From: Nannochloris sp. 'desiccata'
Taxonomy: Eukaryota > Chlorophyta > Trebouxiophyceae > Chlorellales > Chlorellaceae
Direction: 5' to 3'
NCBI GenBank assembly: GCA_019044685.2
Contig: JAGTXX020000003.1
Location: 558,001 to 622,000 of the forward strand
DNA: 64,000 nucleotides
The notes beneath the pieces are model-generated. The model had not been told where the DNA came from. It saw only the letters and a list, made by a program, of their open reading frames with translations, and did not search any database. Shown here piece by piece: positions 1 to 11,317 of this stretch. Within the stretch, counting starts at the first letter, position 1; every line of letters begins with the position of its first letter. The position numbers and the translations under genes were made by a program.

Positions 1-191
1 AGCTGGCATCTGATCTAACAGGGTTGAAAACTTAAGAACTTTATTTTTCATGTTTGCTTCTCTTGCTCTTGTTCTCTAGTATTGAGTTCCAGTGTTAATG
101 TTGTGTGCGTTTCATGTAAGGGAACAAAGTAAAGGAAGACAGAAGCAAAAGAAAGCAGAGAAGGGTAGGTAAATACAAAGTTATAATACAA

Positions 192-496
192 TTATTTCGT
201 AGCAGCAGCGGCATTCTCGATTAGTTGTCTGATGGGCGGTGGGTTTTTAGGAGTTGGCTGCCCATACCCAAGCGATTCGCGCACTGGGGGCACTACAATT
301 GGCAACGCCAGACCTGCACAAGTATAATATATATGTCAGCAAGGTATGATTAATAACTGAGGAATAGAATAAAGCAGGTTTTTAATTCTTGCAGATATGA
401 ATCATCAAATGCCTTACCTATTCCGCCAATGATAAAGCTCCACATGATGATCGGCTCGCGATGAACCATTGTTCTAAATGATCCCAACATGCCCAT
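192..496 (-). CDS. Small single-span membrane protein, candidate complex I subunit NDUFA3/B9-like
   Basis: Two exons (496-418 and 313-192) join in frame across a GTAAGG...CAG intron to give 66 residues, too short for a simple ORF scan. The protein starts MGMLGSFRTMVHREP, has one hydrophobic span (WSFIIGGIGLALPIVVPP, about residues 18-35) and ends in a short Pro-rich, polar tail. A short basic lead, a central span and the 'EP' before it resemble the B9/NDUFA3 accessory subunit of mitochondrial complex I, but this rests on general shape and recall. The chosen ATG is the first of two close Mets after a probable 5'UTR intron acceptor (TTGAAACAG). It lies head-to-head with the SNF2 gene. It could instead be another small mitochondrial inner-membrane protein. 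The gene structure is better supported than the name. Confidence 0.45.
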
Positions 497-857
497 CTCA
501 ACTCGATCTATTGCTGTTTCAAAAGAGGGAAAACAAAAAATTACAAAATTACAAGGTCAGGTAGCTAGAACTTTGCACTGAGCAGCCTAGGCAGATTTGA
601 ATCTTCTTAGGTTTCCTACTGTAGGTTTATTAAATGCATCAAAAGGGCGCTGGAGGTTAAAGTAGCCTCATTCTCGCCTTTGGGAGGAAACCTGACAGCA
701 GCCAACGTTTAATTTAAAGACCTTTTCCCCACGTTGTTTCACTCATATTAATTTTAGGATAAGTCGAGGATGGGACACCAAAGCTCTGTAACATGTGTGC
801 ATCCCTACTTTTTCTTGTTTAATAACTGATCAGGAGTCGTTGGATTTGCATCCAAAA
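497..857. promoter_or_regulatory. Divergent intergenic region between the small membrane protein and SNF2-RING genes
   Basis: About 360 bases separate the two start codons. The left part probably holds a 5'UTR intron of the minus-strand gene, because an acceptor sits just upstream of its ATG. No ORF or clear TATA box was seen. Confidence 0.4.
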
Positions 858-3800
858 ATGGCAGACCAGGAAGAAGTTAACAGGGGTGTGGACGAGCTAC
901 TACGCTATAGAAGCTCAGATCCTTTGGATGCACCCGCTCTGGACGCCCACGGTGGACAGGTCCCTCTAAATAATAATATTAATCCTACCGACTCATTGGC
1001 GGGAGGACATGCCCCTTTGCCTTCTTCAGCCTGGCCTCCCTCTCAACAAGGTGATGCCAACTTCGTTGACCTAACCAGCGATTATATACCCGCTCAACAA
1101 CAACGACAACAACAGGGGTATCAGAGTTACGCTCCATCTCCTCTTCCGCAACCTGGTCATCTCCACCCTCAACAACTTTCAGCTGGGCATGTATTTGCTC
1201 CTGCACTACCCCAATACTATCACCACCAGCAGCAGCAGCAGCTTGGTCAACCTGCTTCAAATCTCTTTGGAGGTGACCCAGCAACTGAACTGCAGGCTGC
1301 GATAGCACGCACTCGGGGTTGGAATACTAGTATGCCACCGGCTTTACGTGCAGTGCCATCTGGGCAACAACAACGACAGCAGCCTGCATCGTATCTCCCA
1401 TCAATGTCCACATTCTCCCGAGATCAAGCCATGCAGCATGTGTTAAATTTAAATAGTTTAAGCACAAATCCTATGCTGTTGAACCAGTATGCAGCAGGAC
1501 TTCAACAAGGCGGTGGCAGAGGGGGCAGTGGCAGTCATGGTTGGAATGCGTCACACATGTTACAACAACAAAGAGAAACAGGAGAAGGAGGCAGCGGGCT
1601 TCCTCCTCTTACTGGCCCAGCGCTTCCTAGTAGAACTGTTACTAGTGGATCTGGTCTACAAGAAGCCCACCAACTTCAGCAAAATTATCAGTTGCAGAAC
1701 TATCAAGTGATCGAACCTTTACTTCGACAGCAGGTATTAGAGCAGCAACGTGCACGTGAATTATTAAGAACATCCCTGGCTGGTCAAATAGGAGCTTCTA
1801 TTAGTAATAATAGGACTTACGGTGGATTAGGCATTGGTGGACTCGCTGGTGCTTATCAAGGACCTTACCGGCCTGCATCTTTACACCCGTCTCTACAGCA
1901 GCAACAGCAACAACCAGCGAGAAGTTCTGCAGAGGCGGTTCAAGCTGCGATGGCTGCGCTACAAACTGTCGGCCATGAAGGAGAAATGCAACCTCCTCAA
2001 GTAAGTCAGCTTAGTTAATCAAGGGATCAATTAATCTTTCAATTTATTATTTTTATTTTTCTGCTACTCTCTAACACCTTCTCTTACCTTTCCTTTTCTA
2101 TTTTTTTTCCAGGAGTATATGCAGACTATTCTACTACCTCACCAACAGGCTGCCCTTGTTTGGATGTCCCGCCGGGAAAATGGAAGTTCTCAACCCATCG
2201 GCGGCATCTTAGCTGACGACCAGGGACTCGGTAAAACAGTAACCACTATTTCATTGATAGCTTGCAACCCTAGAAATGGGATTCAAAGGGTGAAAATCCC
2301 AGCTGAAGATCCTAATGCTGATGTGGATCCTGATGGGGGTGCTAGCGGTAGCGGCGCCGGTACAAGCGCCGCCGCCGCTGCTGCCGCCGCCGTTGCCGGT
2401 GGTGGTGGTGGTGGCACAAAGAAAGAGGAAGTAGTAATAGTGTTAGATGACGATGATGAATACAACGATGATGTTGGAATTAAAATCGAAGGTAATAAAG
2501 AACCAGCAAAAGCTGCCAAAACAACAACTACGAGCGATCAGGAGGACCTAGAAATATTCGAAGACACAGGAGCAGCTGTTGCAGCCACCACTGCTAAAAT
2601 AACAACAATGGCGGCACCACCTGCTCAACCCCGTCCTGAATTTGGTACCCTTATCGTCTGTCCTACCACATTACTTCATCAATGGCAATCTGAAGTACGA
2701 ACAAAGGGCCAACAAATGAAAGCGTATATCTACCACGGGAAAAGTAAAGGCGTCTCGTTAAAATTTTTAGCTCAATTTGAAGTGGTCATTACTACCTACC
2801 AGACGTTAGTACTGGAAATGCCAGAAACAAAGAAACCTCCTGCAAAGAAAGGAAGCACAAACAATTTCGCTAGCACCTCTTCGTCTGCTGCTGCCTCTCT
2901 AGGACGGCAAGCCCAGCAACTCCCATCATCGTCGAGTGATACTAGTTTTATAGACTTAGTTGGCCAAGACGAAGAAGAAACTGGCAAAAAACGTAAACGA
3001 GACTCTTTGTTAGAACGTGGTGGTCCTTTATTTAGTGTTATGTGGCATCGAGTTGTCCTGGATGAAGCGCAAATGATAAAAAATCCCAAAACTATGGCCT
3101 CACATGCTGCGTGGGCGCTCCGTGCTCGCCGCCGGTGGTGCTTGAGCGGCACGCCCATCCAAAATAGCGTCGATGATTTGTACTCTTACTTCAAATTCTT
3201 GAGATTTGAACCGTATTCTAAGTATAGTGCCTTCAAGCAGCTCATTAAAGACCCAGTTGAGGGCGACGATCCTCAAGGTTTCAACCGCTTAAAAGTCGCT
3301 TTGGGCCCCATTTTGCTCCGTCGAACTAAAGATTCCAGAGACAAAAATGGCAACAAGATCTTTACGTTACCTGACAGGAATGTTAGGTTGATTAAAAAGG
3401 AATTTAGCTCTGAAGAGAAAGAGTTTTATTTGAAATTAAAGGCAGACGCCGAGGCCGACATCGCTCAATATCAAAGTGAAGGTGGCCCTGCCGGCAATTA
3501 CTTTAATGTTCTATTCAAGGTATTACGTATGAGGCAAGCTTGCAATCACCCAAAACTCGTCCGCAATATAAACCAAACTTCTGGGGTTGCAGGTGGCGGT
3601 AGTGATGGCAGTAGGAAGAGCATTGCAGAGATTAATGCTGTTCGCAAGTTAAAACATGACCTGAAGACAAAGCTTGCAGAAACTTTACGGACTGGATTAA
3701 CTGAATGCGGTATTTGTTTCGATATGCCTGAAGATCCTGTGGTGTCTGTGTGCAACCATGTGTTTTGTAGGCAGTGTGTTTCTTCTAAATTTAGTATGGC

Positions 3801-4659
3801 AGGTCAAGGTGCTGCAGAAGCTGAACTGGCTTTTCACTGCCCTAGTTGTGGCCATGTGCTGGGGGATACCCAAACCTTTGGTGCAAATGCTCTACATGTA
3901 GTAGATGGTAGTGGTGCTGGTGGTAGCGGTAGCAGTACAAGCAATGCTCCTGCAGTGAGGTCGGACGGCTCTTCAACAAAAATTGATGCCTTGATAGAGG
4001 TCTTATTAGAATTAAGAAAGCCTAGTGAAGAGCCTCCATTACGTAGTAAAGGCGAAGGTGGTCTTGTCATCAAGAACCTTTCCCGTGAACATCTCAAAGA
4101 TGAAGTCGATCGGTTGAATGGTTCAAGTCAACAAGCTCAGAATAGAAAGCGTGGTAAGGGTGGAAAGAATGCCGTTATGAAGCCTCCTTTAAAGCAAAAA
4201 GTAATTGTATTCAGTCAATGGACATCTATGCTTGATCTGATCGAAGAACCTCTTACCAAAGAAGAGATAGAATTTCGTAGATTAGATGGAACGATGAGTG
4301 CAAGCGCTCGGCAAGCAGCAATACAAGATTTCACCGAGCGGCCGGAAGTTTCTGTGATGCTTGCTTCTCTTAAAGCTGCATCGCTAGGAGTCAATTTAGT
4401 CTCTGCAAATCACGTGGTATTAATGGATTTATGGTTTAACCCTTCAGCGGAGGAACAGGCTATCGATAGAGCACATAGAATTGGACAAATGAATGATGTT
4501 GAGGTAACGAGGATTACTATTAAAGATAGCATTGAAGATAAGATCTTAGAGTTACAAGACAAAAAGAGGGAGTTGACAGATAAGGCGTTAGACGGTAAAA
4601 AAGGGAAATTAACGAGAGATGAAATGCTCTCGTTGTTTGGAGTCGGATCTGGTGGTTGA
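858..4659 (+). CDS. SNF2-family ATPase with embedded RING finger (Uls1/CHR27-CHR28-like SUMO-linked translocase)
   Basis: Two exons (858-2000, 2113-4659) give 1229 residues. Residues 1-383 are Gln/Pro/Gly-rich and probably disordered. The SNF2 ATPase follows, with Walker A DQGLGKT near 416 and a DEAQ box near 695. A C3HC4 RING (CGIC...CNHVFCRQC...CPSC) lies at about 913-955, and the helicase C-lobe ends with DRAHRIGQ near 1165. The LADDQGLGKT/DEAQ signatures match plant CHR27/CHR28 and the RAD5/RAD16/Uls1 group, which remodel or strip protein-DNA complexes and can ubiquitinate. Three SUMO-interacting-like stretches are visible: VDLTSD (about 70), VVIVLDDDDE (about 488) and FIDLVGQDEEE (about 659). 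Poly-Ala/Gly and acidic inserts split motifs I and Ia. The start at 858 was preferred over an in-frame ATG at 795, since MADQEE begins a normal N-terminus. A nuclear role is inferred. Confidence 0.9.
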
Positions 4660-4886
4660 GGTTGTGGAAGGGGTGGGCGGTATAATGCAAATAAAAATAA
4701 AAGATCTTGTGTACCTCTCTAAGACATCTTCATCTTTAGTATATTACATTCTTTGTTGTTTATCTGTACACGCTTTTATTATCGTATATACTTTTTCCTT
4801 TTCCCTCAGCTTGCTATAAGAATTACCAAAGAACAGCAAAATACACGGGAAAATCGACCAAAACTATTCTTTCAAATTTAATTTAT

Positions 4887-6229
4887 TTATTTATTCCAGC
4901 CAGCAGCTTGCAGCAACGCTTCTGCTTCCTTCACAGTAGGCTGAGAGTCTATGGCACCCGGCTTTGTACATGTCGCTGCTCCGCATGCTGTGGCAAATTG
5001 TACTGCTCTGTGTACCTTTTCCGGATCAGCTACCAGCTCAAGTACCCCGCCACTCAGCAACATGTACATGATAAACCCAGACAAATAAGCATCCCCTGCA
5101 CCAGTTGTATCAGCTACTTTGACATCTAGGACAGGTACAATACCGCTTATATCCATTTTACCCCCTGGTGACCTAAAAGCATAAGCTGAACCTTTCTCTC
5201 CAGCAGAGACTAAGACGCCGCGAGCATCAGAGACGGCATTAAGAACTTTTTCAGGGTGTTGTAATGCTTGTTCAGCTGGGATATCGAATAGCCATTCCGC
5301 CTCCTCATCTGTTACTTTTAAAATATCAGCGAGAGGAACGAAATCTTTAACGATTTCTCGAGCTTTCTCGAGATCTTTCCAAAAGACAGGCCGCCAATTG
5401 ACGTCAATAATAACAGAGCAATTCTTCTGCTGCGGTGATGCAGAAGATTTTGCAGCAGAAACTGCACTTCTGATAGCTTCAGCACTCCCTGGATACGCTA
5501 AACCAAGCGTTCCTGTTACTAGTACGTCTGCAGAGGCAATTACGTCTGTCGGCAACTTTGAAGCATCGACAAAACAGTCTGCATATTCTGTCGTCTTTGC
5601 GGCACCAAAACCGGCAAAAGTGCGATCTCCATCCAAGCTACGAGTGACAAGAACGTCTCGCGTAGGATGGGAATTACGTTGAACGTATTTTGTATCGACG
5701 TTACGATCTTGTAAAAGCTTGATAAATTTCTCTCCAAGGTCGTCATGGCCCAGGGCGGTGAGGAAGACGGTGTGGAGTCCTAAGCGAGCAATTCCTGTGG
5801 CCACGTTGGCAGGTGCGCCACCTGGGTATGGAGTCCACGAAGTGACATCTTCTTTAGATTTACCCAGCTGATCAGCCAAGCAATCTGCAATAAGAAAAAA
5901 CAAACATTGGAAGGGCGGCGGGGTCGGAGAACTGTTTTAAAAGGAAGATCGAGAAAACTTTATTTTAGAGACGATAATCCAGCAATTTTTGATTTTTGAC
6001 ACAACCACATGACAGTATAATATATGATCATACCATACAAAGCTTCTCCAATAGTAATTACAGTATGCTCCGAGGCAGCTTTCGTGTAGACGTGTTGCTG
6101 CATCTTTCCGCTGTTCAGGGATCGAGAAATTGGTTTGCCAAACCGTAGGTGCTGGCCAGTTTGAAGGGGCTGCGGACCCCTGTGCAGAGCAAACGATTTA
6201 CTGTAGGTAGACATTGCTGCCGGATACAT
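4887..6229 (-). CDS. PfkB-family carbohydrate kinase, fructokinase-like
   Basis: Two exons (6229-6034, 5884-4887) splice in frame (GEALY joined to DCLADQ) to give 397 residues. The fold is that of ribokinase/PfkB kinases: the N-terminal GE-x-L-x-D start, a PGGAPANVA glycine motif (signature 1), and the C-terminal TTGAGDAYLSGF (signature 2, about 321-332) holding the anion hole and catalytic Asp. Fructokinase (ATP + fructose to fructose-6-phosphate) is the best guess from the plant-like motif set. Other sugars are possible. A basic, Ser-rich extension of about 50 residues before the kinase core could be an organelle targeting peptide. The gene is head-to-head with the reticulon-like gene, with 325 bases between starts. 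Confidence 0.85.
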
Positions 6230-6554
6230 TTTGTTTCTCCAGTTTTAGACTTGTAGCTGATCTGAAGCTAGAAAAAATGTTTTAACACAATAGTGCTTGA
6301 TCTGCGAGATATAGTGCGATCTGATCGTTGGATCGGACGAAGACGGATGTATCCAAAGAATAGCAATTTCAAGAAGATACGACCGGCGATGTTTAATTGC
6401 TGCCATCCCCAAAATGCTGTGTTCGGAAAACCTTCTTATGAAGAAGAAGTCTTCTTCTTCGTTTAGCAACCAAACTTGTTCAGTTCTGTCAGTTAACAAC
6501 CGTCACTCGACAGCATAAAATTAATTCTAATAGATTCCTAAGAGTCTATTCAAC
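6230..6554. promoter_or_regulatory. Bidirectional promoter region, PfkB kinase / reticulon-like gene
   Basis: 325 bases between divergent start codons. A GAAGAAGAAGTCTTCTTCTTC inverted repeat lies around 6439-6459, within a TTCTT-rich stretch. No gene seen. Confidence 0.4.
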
Positions 6555-7538
6555 ATGATGGACGAACTCCCCACACCCCCTGATACCATTGCTGTAAGGA
6601 AAGCTTTGCTTAGACATCGAGTTGAATTAACATCAATGAAGTCTGGATATACCGAAACCAGTGATGATACCCACGCATTTGACACTTTTAAAGCGCATAG
6701 ACCAAGTAGCGCTGCCTTCAGCTCCCCCGACGTCTCGAGTAAGGGAATTAAGGAGCAAGCAAATGCAATGAAGGATCTTGTTCTGTATAAAAATCCACCT
6801 TTGACCTTTTTGGCAATCCTTGGAAGCACTTTTACACTCACCACAAGCAAATACATCATCAGCGGTCCTCATCAAATGACCTTCTTCTCCGCAATATGTT
6901 ATTTTTTGCTCATTGACTTGGCGGTTATAACTTTGAGAGGAGTCTTTTCTTCGAACCCTTCCTCTTCTGGAGCCTGGACAGGCAGCAACTTTTTAGAATC
7001 CGTTAGCCACTATGCTCTTAAGTACATCAACTACATTGCTGCTGTGCATGATCGGTTCCTCGTCGCTCACGACCCGGCCCTGTCCCTCAAAGTCGGCGCT
7101 GTTCTATGGGCTCTCGCTCTTGTTGGTCGTGTCTTTAGTGTCTGGACTCTCACAGCTGCTGTCTTTATCTTGGCATTCACTGTCCCTTACTTTTTGAACA
7201 ACAATTGGGACGTAGTACAGGATTTGTATAATCAAATCAATGAAAAAATAGCTCAAAAATACAGAGCTCTTGGTTTAACGAGAAAGCAACAAGTGATCTC
7301 AGTCTTTTCCGTCCTCTGTTTCCTATGGATGCGTTCTTCATGGACTTCTCGTCTTTGCGGGGTCTTAATGGCAGCGTTAACTGTCAGATGCAATTTGAAA
7401 CCCGCTGAAATGGCGGCACTTCGGGAACATGCGGCTCCTTTCACGCAAAGCGTGAAAAAGAGGGCAGCGAGATTTTCTGTAGCTGCAAGTGACTTTGCTG
7501 TCAGAACTCTCGGCACTTCCAAGACTCATTCTCATTAA
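6555..7538 (+). CDS. Reticulon-homology domain protein
   Basis: A single-exon gene of 327 residues. Residues 1-75 are polar. From about 76 the layout fits a reticulon homology domain: a DLVLYKNPPLTFL entry, a long hydrophobic hairpin (about 83-125), a loop, a second hairpin introduced by ALSLKVGAVLWALALVG, then VPYFLNNNWDVVQDLYNQI resembling the conserved 'P-x-IY' segment that closes the domain. Reticulons wedge into the cytosolic leaflet and curve ER tubules. A further hydrophobic stretch (about 255-280) follows, which is not usual and may be an extra hairpin. A PRA1-family protein was considered, but the two-hairpin spacing fits reticulons better. Only a profile search would settle it. Confidence 0.65.
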   Translation: MMDELPTPPDTIAVRKALLRHRVELTSMKSGYTETSDDTHAFDTFKAHRPSSAAFSSPDVSSKGIKEQANAMKDLVLYKNPPLTFLAILGSTFTLTTSKYIISGPHQMTFFSAICYFLLIDLAVITLRGVFSSNPSSSGAWTGSNFLESVSHYALKYINYIAAVHDRFLVAHDPALSLKVGAVLWALALVGRVFSVWTLTAAVFILAFTVPYFLNNNWDVVQDLYNQINEKIAQKYRALGLTRKQQVISVFSVLCFLWMRSSWTSRLCGVLMAALTVRCNLKPAEMAALREHAAPFTQSVKKRAARFSVAASDFAVRTLGTSKTHSH

Positions 7539-7783
7539 AAGTAGAATTTGCATATCAAGAACCATCTAATCTAGCATAAATCTTAAAAACAGAGAAATAG
7601 TCGATACGATAAGTTCTCTATTTTTCCTCCTTTGATATTCCTCCCTCTTTCAGGTGCTTTTCTCACAAGTCAAGTTATTTTACACACGAATAGTTATACA
7701 GCCATTATCGATATACCCTATATTACTCTCAATAATGAAAGTTATTAAATCCTAAATTGTAAAACAAAATGATACATCTTTTT

Positions 7784-8723
7784 CTACTTGATATACCGCT
7801 CTAAAAATCTTTTATGGAAATCAGATCGGAGAGTATCGTTGACAAACCGTCTTTGTTGTTTTGGTTCATTTCTAGCTTGATTCTTAAACACAACATCATC
7901 ATCCCATCTTCTTTTCAATGCAAAACTTGCACTGTTAGCAACAGCAGCATCTCCGGCCAGTTTATCTTGTAACAACGGGTTTCCTCTCATCATCTCTTGC
8001 CGTTCTTCCTTCTCTGCGATCGCTGCTTCTTCAGCTGCTTTGCGCGCTGCATCTTCTTCACGTTCTTTTTTTATACGTGCTAGTTCTGCTAGTAATTCAG
8101 CTTCATCATCGTCATCATTATCGGTATCACTATCATCTGATGCATCCTCATCTTCATCGTCAATGTCAATAGGTTTAGGGACTAATAGAGAGCCCCCTGT
8201 GCCGCTGAGACCTGCTCCAATACCTGCTTCTAGTAATTTTAGATCTTCTTCTTTCTCGGCTACACAATACACGAGAGGGAATAAGAAATGAAAGGTGAGA
8301 TAGATTTTAGAAGAGCAAAGGCGGGAAATTTTCTGGAATCTATAATCAAGTTTTGAGATACAGTTTTACGAGCCTAAGTTCTCAATCTTCATATAACACT
8401 CCTCCTTACCTAAAAATTCTTCCTTCGAGGCTTTGAGGAAGTGTTTACGCTCCTTCTCTTCAAGAACAGACTTTAAATCCTTTGCCTTGAGTTCCTCGAG
8501 ACTATTCTGTCCTTCTTTGCGATATTTCATCTTTGTGAAGCCTGCGATGTCCTTGACAGACTGCATCTTGCTTGGTGCATAGTGGCGCATGCCTCCTTGC
8601 TCCTCGCCGCCCTGCAAAAAAGAGGGAAAACAGATTTAAGTTCATGCCATGCCTCTTACATGACTTCCTATATGTTCTACTTACCACTGCGGCTTTCCAT
8701 GTCGGCCTATGTGACGTAGTCAT
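7784..8723 (-). CDS. CWC15: Spliceosome component Cwc15 (CWF15/AD-002)
   Basis: Three exons (8723-8685, 8611-8410, 8259-7784) give 238 residues. The N-terminus [13 protein letters not shown]... with a Gly/Glu-rich turn and [13 protein letters not shown], a central acidic run ([13 protein letters not shown]), an RKAAEE-type coiled helix, and the C-terminal signature of [27 protein letters not shown] and LERYIK are diagnostic of Cwc15. This protein belongs to the Prp19/NTC-associated core of activated spliceosomes. Length is normal for the family. Exon 1 is only 39 bases, as often happens in compact algal genes. The gene is head-to-head with the BTB-like gene. Confidence 0.95.
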
Positions 8724-9274
8724 TTTATTAGCTAGCTTTATACTACAGCTTCACAAGCCAGAACGGAACTCGAATTGAATCGAATTTGCAAAATTTAAAA
8801 CCAAGTTTATAATGTTATAAATGGTTTGATTGGTTTCCGCGCCCAGTAAAGTAATAGTATGATTATTTGGGACGGATTTGCAAGGCTTCAAGCTAGGCTT
8901 AATGCATTTTTGCTTCGTGCTCCTGCTGAGGTCCTGTTGTTGCATTGCACGCATGCGATCGCCCAAGGGAGGTGCATAGACATCATAACTGTCGGAGAAA
9001 GGCTATCAAACTATTAAATAATGCAATAAATCCATACTGCAAAGTGAGATCGGTTGAGATTAGCGATGGAAACAGGGGACGGGCATGGAATTGCCTTTCT
9101 GAAAAACCTGTTTCTATGTAGAGAACTCTCTGCTGGAATCCAAGCATACTGTGGAGATGCAAGTTTGAAATCTTTTGAGGAGGCACTAAGTGGCGGTAAG
9201 TTCGGCCCTTGGAGCAGTTTGAAATGTTTGTTTGAAACGGGCATGCCAACTGCCACAAGCTTTTTGTCTGTGTC
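8724..9274. other. Divergent intergenic stretch without a recognised gene
   Basis: About 550 bases separate Cwc15 from the next plus-strand gene. Open frames near 9054-9305 on both strands do not resemble a known family. One may be an unrecognised upstream exon of the BTB-like gene, because that protein lacks the usual N-terminal half of a BTB domain. Confidence 0.3.
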
Positions 9275-10551
9275 TTGGCGATTAATGCCCAGCCTTGGCT
9301 TTTAAAAAATCTAAAATATTTTTACAATGTTGTCGCTGCAGAAGAGAAATCTATCCCACGGGCGATCGCTTCTCAAACTCACATTAACAACGAAATGGCT
9401 CAAGTGGCAACACTTGTCCTCAAGGTGAGTATTTATAGTCTTGCTAGGACCTTGTTTTCCTTAGTAACATGTTTTCAAGGTGTATTAGAGCATAGGTAAA
9501 CTAAATCTTTACCCCTCTTCCTTCTCTATAGGACCTGGACTCCCCAGAATGTATTCTAGGATGCGATCCAACCGACGTTGGCAAACAAGTCGTCTCTAAA
9601 TTAAAATCCTGGGTCTATGGCAGCACAGAGAACTCGACTTTAAGCCTGACAACATCAATAGTAAGCGGGACATATGAAGAAGCAGAATTCGCTAAAGACT
9701 TGTGTGTAGCTTCATTGTTGGATTGCATTTCAACTTCGACCTGCTTTTCACTCATGACCTTGGCTGAAAGCGTGAAATGTGCTCCATTATACCGAGCAGC
9801 TGAAGACTATAGCTTGCAACACTTCGAAGAAGCCATCGATAAAAACGTCGCTGGATTAAAACTATTGAATGAACAACAGATTACTCACCTTTTGCAATCT
9901 GACTCTCTTTCGCTGTCGTCCGAGTATCAAGCCTTTATAGGCCTCTCTGCCTGGGTAGAAGCCGACCTTCCGGAGCGATTATCACGCCTTGCAGATCTTA
10001 TGCGTGATTGTATCCGCTTTACACATCTCACAATGGCTGAATTGACTCAAATTTTAGACCATTCTCAACTAGTAGCGTTGGATCCTCGAGCATTGGAGTT
10101 GGGTGCACAAGCTGTTATTCAGTACTATATGGCATCGGATATGTTTAGCAGCATGAATGGACTTGGGTTTAATAGGAAACCGAGGGTTCAATTGAATGCT
10201 GGTGCCGAAATTGAAAGAAAGGGAGCGACAACAAGCACCATTTCATCGCCACCGATGATGCTTTCTGCTGCATTAAAGTCTGGTAGATTAGAGCTGCTTC
10301 CTGAAGAGAAGAATGCTGACGTAGATGGCATTTCAAAAGCATTTACGGCATCTGTTGACCTTAATGGAAAGAAAACGAGAACTCGCTCTGCAAACATGGA
10401 AAGAGCTGCACTGACGTTGGCTCAAGAGCAGGAGAAGTCGCCGAGCAAAACTATTGTTCATGCTATTGCTGTGGCTATCTCTGCGTGTCCAGAACGCAGT
10501 GAGGATGCTTCTGGCATGCAAATACTCCCTGCTCGACGGGCTCTTTTCTAA
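9275..10551 (+). CDS. BTB/BACK-like protein, probably an adaptor
   Basis: Two exons (9275-9424, 9532-10551) give 389 residues if the first ATG is used. An ATG at 9394 is an alternative. Exon 2 reads like the second half of a BTB fold running into a BACK helix bundle: alternating hydrophobic helices with CFSLMTLAESVKCAPLYRAA, then a left-handed set ending LMRDCIRFTHLTMAELTQIL. Such proteins usually bridge substrates to cullin-3 ubiquitin ligases, or act in other scaffolds. The C-terminal 130 residues are Lys/Ser-rich and probably disordered. The classic BTB start (D-V-x-L-V ... F-x-A-H-K/R) is not visible, so an upstream exon may be missing or the domain is divergent. Confidence 0.5.
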
Positions 10552-11317
10552 GAAAAGTAAAGGCGACTAAACTTCCATGTCAAGTAAAAAACCCACACTT
10601 CCCTGCCCCTTGAAATTTTTTTGGTCGAAAATAATTCTGATTTAGAGTAATTTCGTTATCCACCCCCCATTTTCCTCGTCTTCCCTTGCATATCTCTCTC
10701 AGGCCCGTCTTCCTAACGTCACCCTCACTACATGATTTCGTGTTCTTTACAGTAAACCCCTTCTTCTTTTACGCAACAAACAACAGCTGCTACCCCTCGA
10801 TACCATTTTTATTTTTATTTCCAGCTTGTTTTCTACTTTCTACCACCGTTGAATTGTCAATTGGACGGTACATTGTTACCCCCATTTTCCTTTATAAGCA
10901 TTTTGCATCTCCATTGGATCGGTACACTGAACTAATGGGACAGACTATACAAAGACGGGAATGGGCATTTTCTTATGTTTTAAATTTTGCGTCCTCTTTT
11001 CTTTTTCCTTTTGTTCTCCTCGTTTAGCTAACTCATACATAGTAGCTTAAGCCAGCGATTCAATACTACTACTCAAATAAAGTAGATAGCGACCCATGTT
11101 GACCCGCCAGATATAGATGTAAACATCCATCCATGCTGAATCAATTAATTAATTAATTTTTGAAGACGAGGGTTACTTTCAATCTACAGCTTTTATTGAC
11201 AACCAAAACTGAGAAGCAGGGGGTTCATTATTTGTCAGAAACAATATACTAGATTCAATTAATACTTCAGAGGTACAAGTATCCACAATTAAATATATTA
11301 AGAGAGGAACGCTGTCT
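10552..11317. other. Convergent 3' intergenic region
   Basis: Pyrimidine-rich, AT-rich sequence between two convergent genes. A 113-codon plus-strand frame at 10686-11027 is Phe/Leu-rich because of T-rich 3' sequence and is not convincing. A short TTAATTAATTAAT run sits near 11145-11157. No gene supported. Confidence 0.4.

Noticed and set aside
9054..9305. Plus-strand frame before the BTB-like gene as a separate gene
   Set aside because: No family resemblance. It may be an upstream exon, but no splice model could be confirmed.
10686..11027. 113-codon plus-strand open frame
   Set aside because: Phe/Leu/Ser-rich translation of T- and C-rich 3' sequence, with no domain and no splice or start context.
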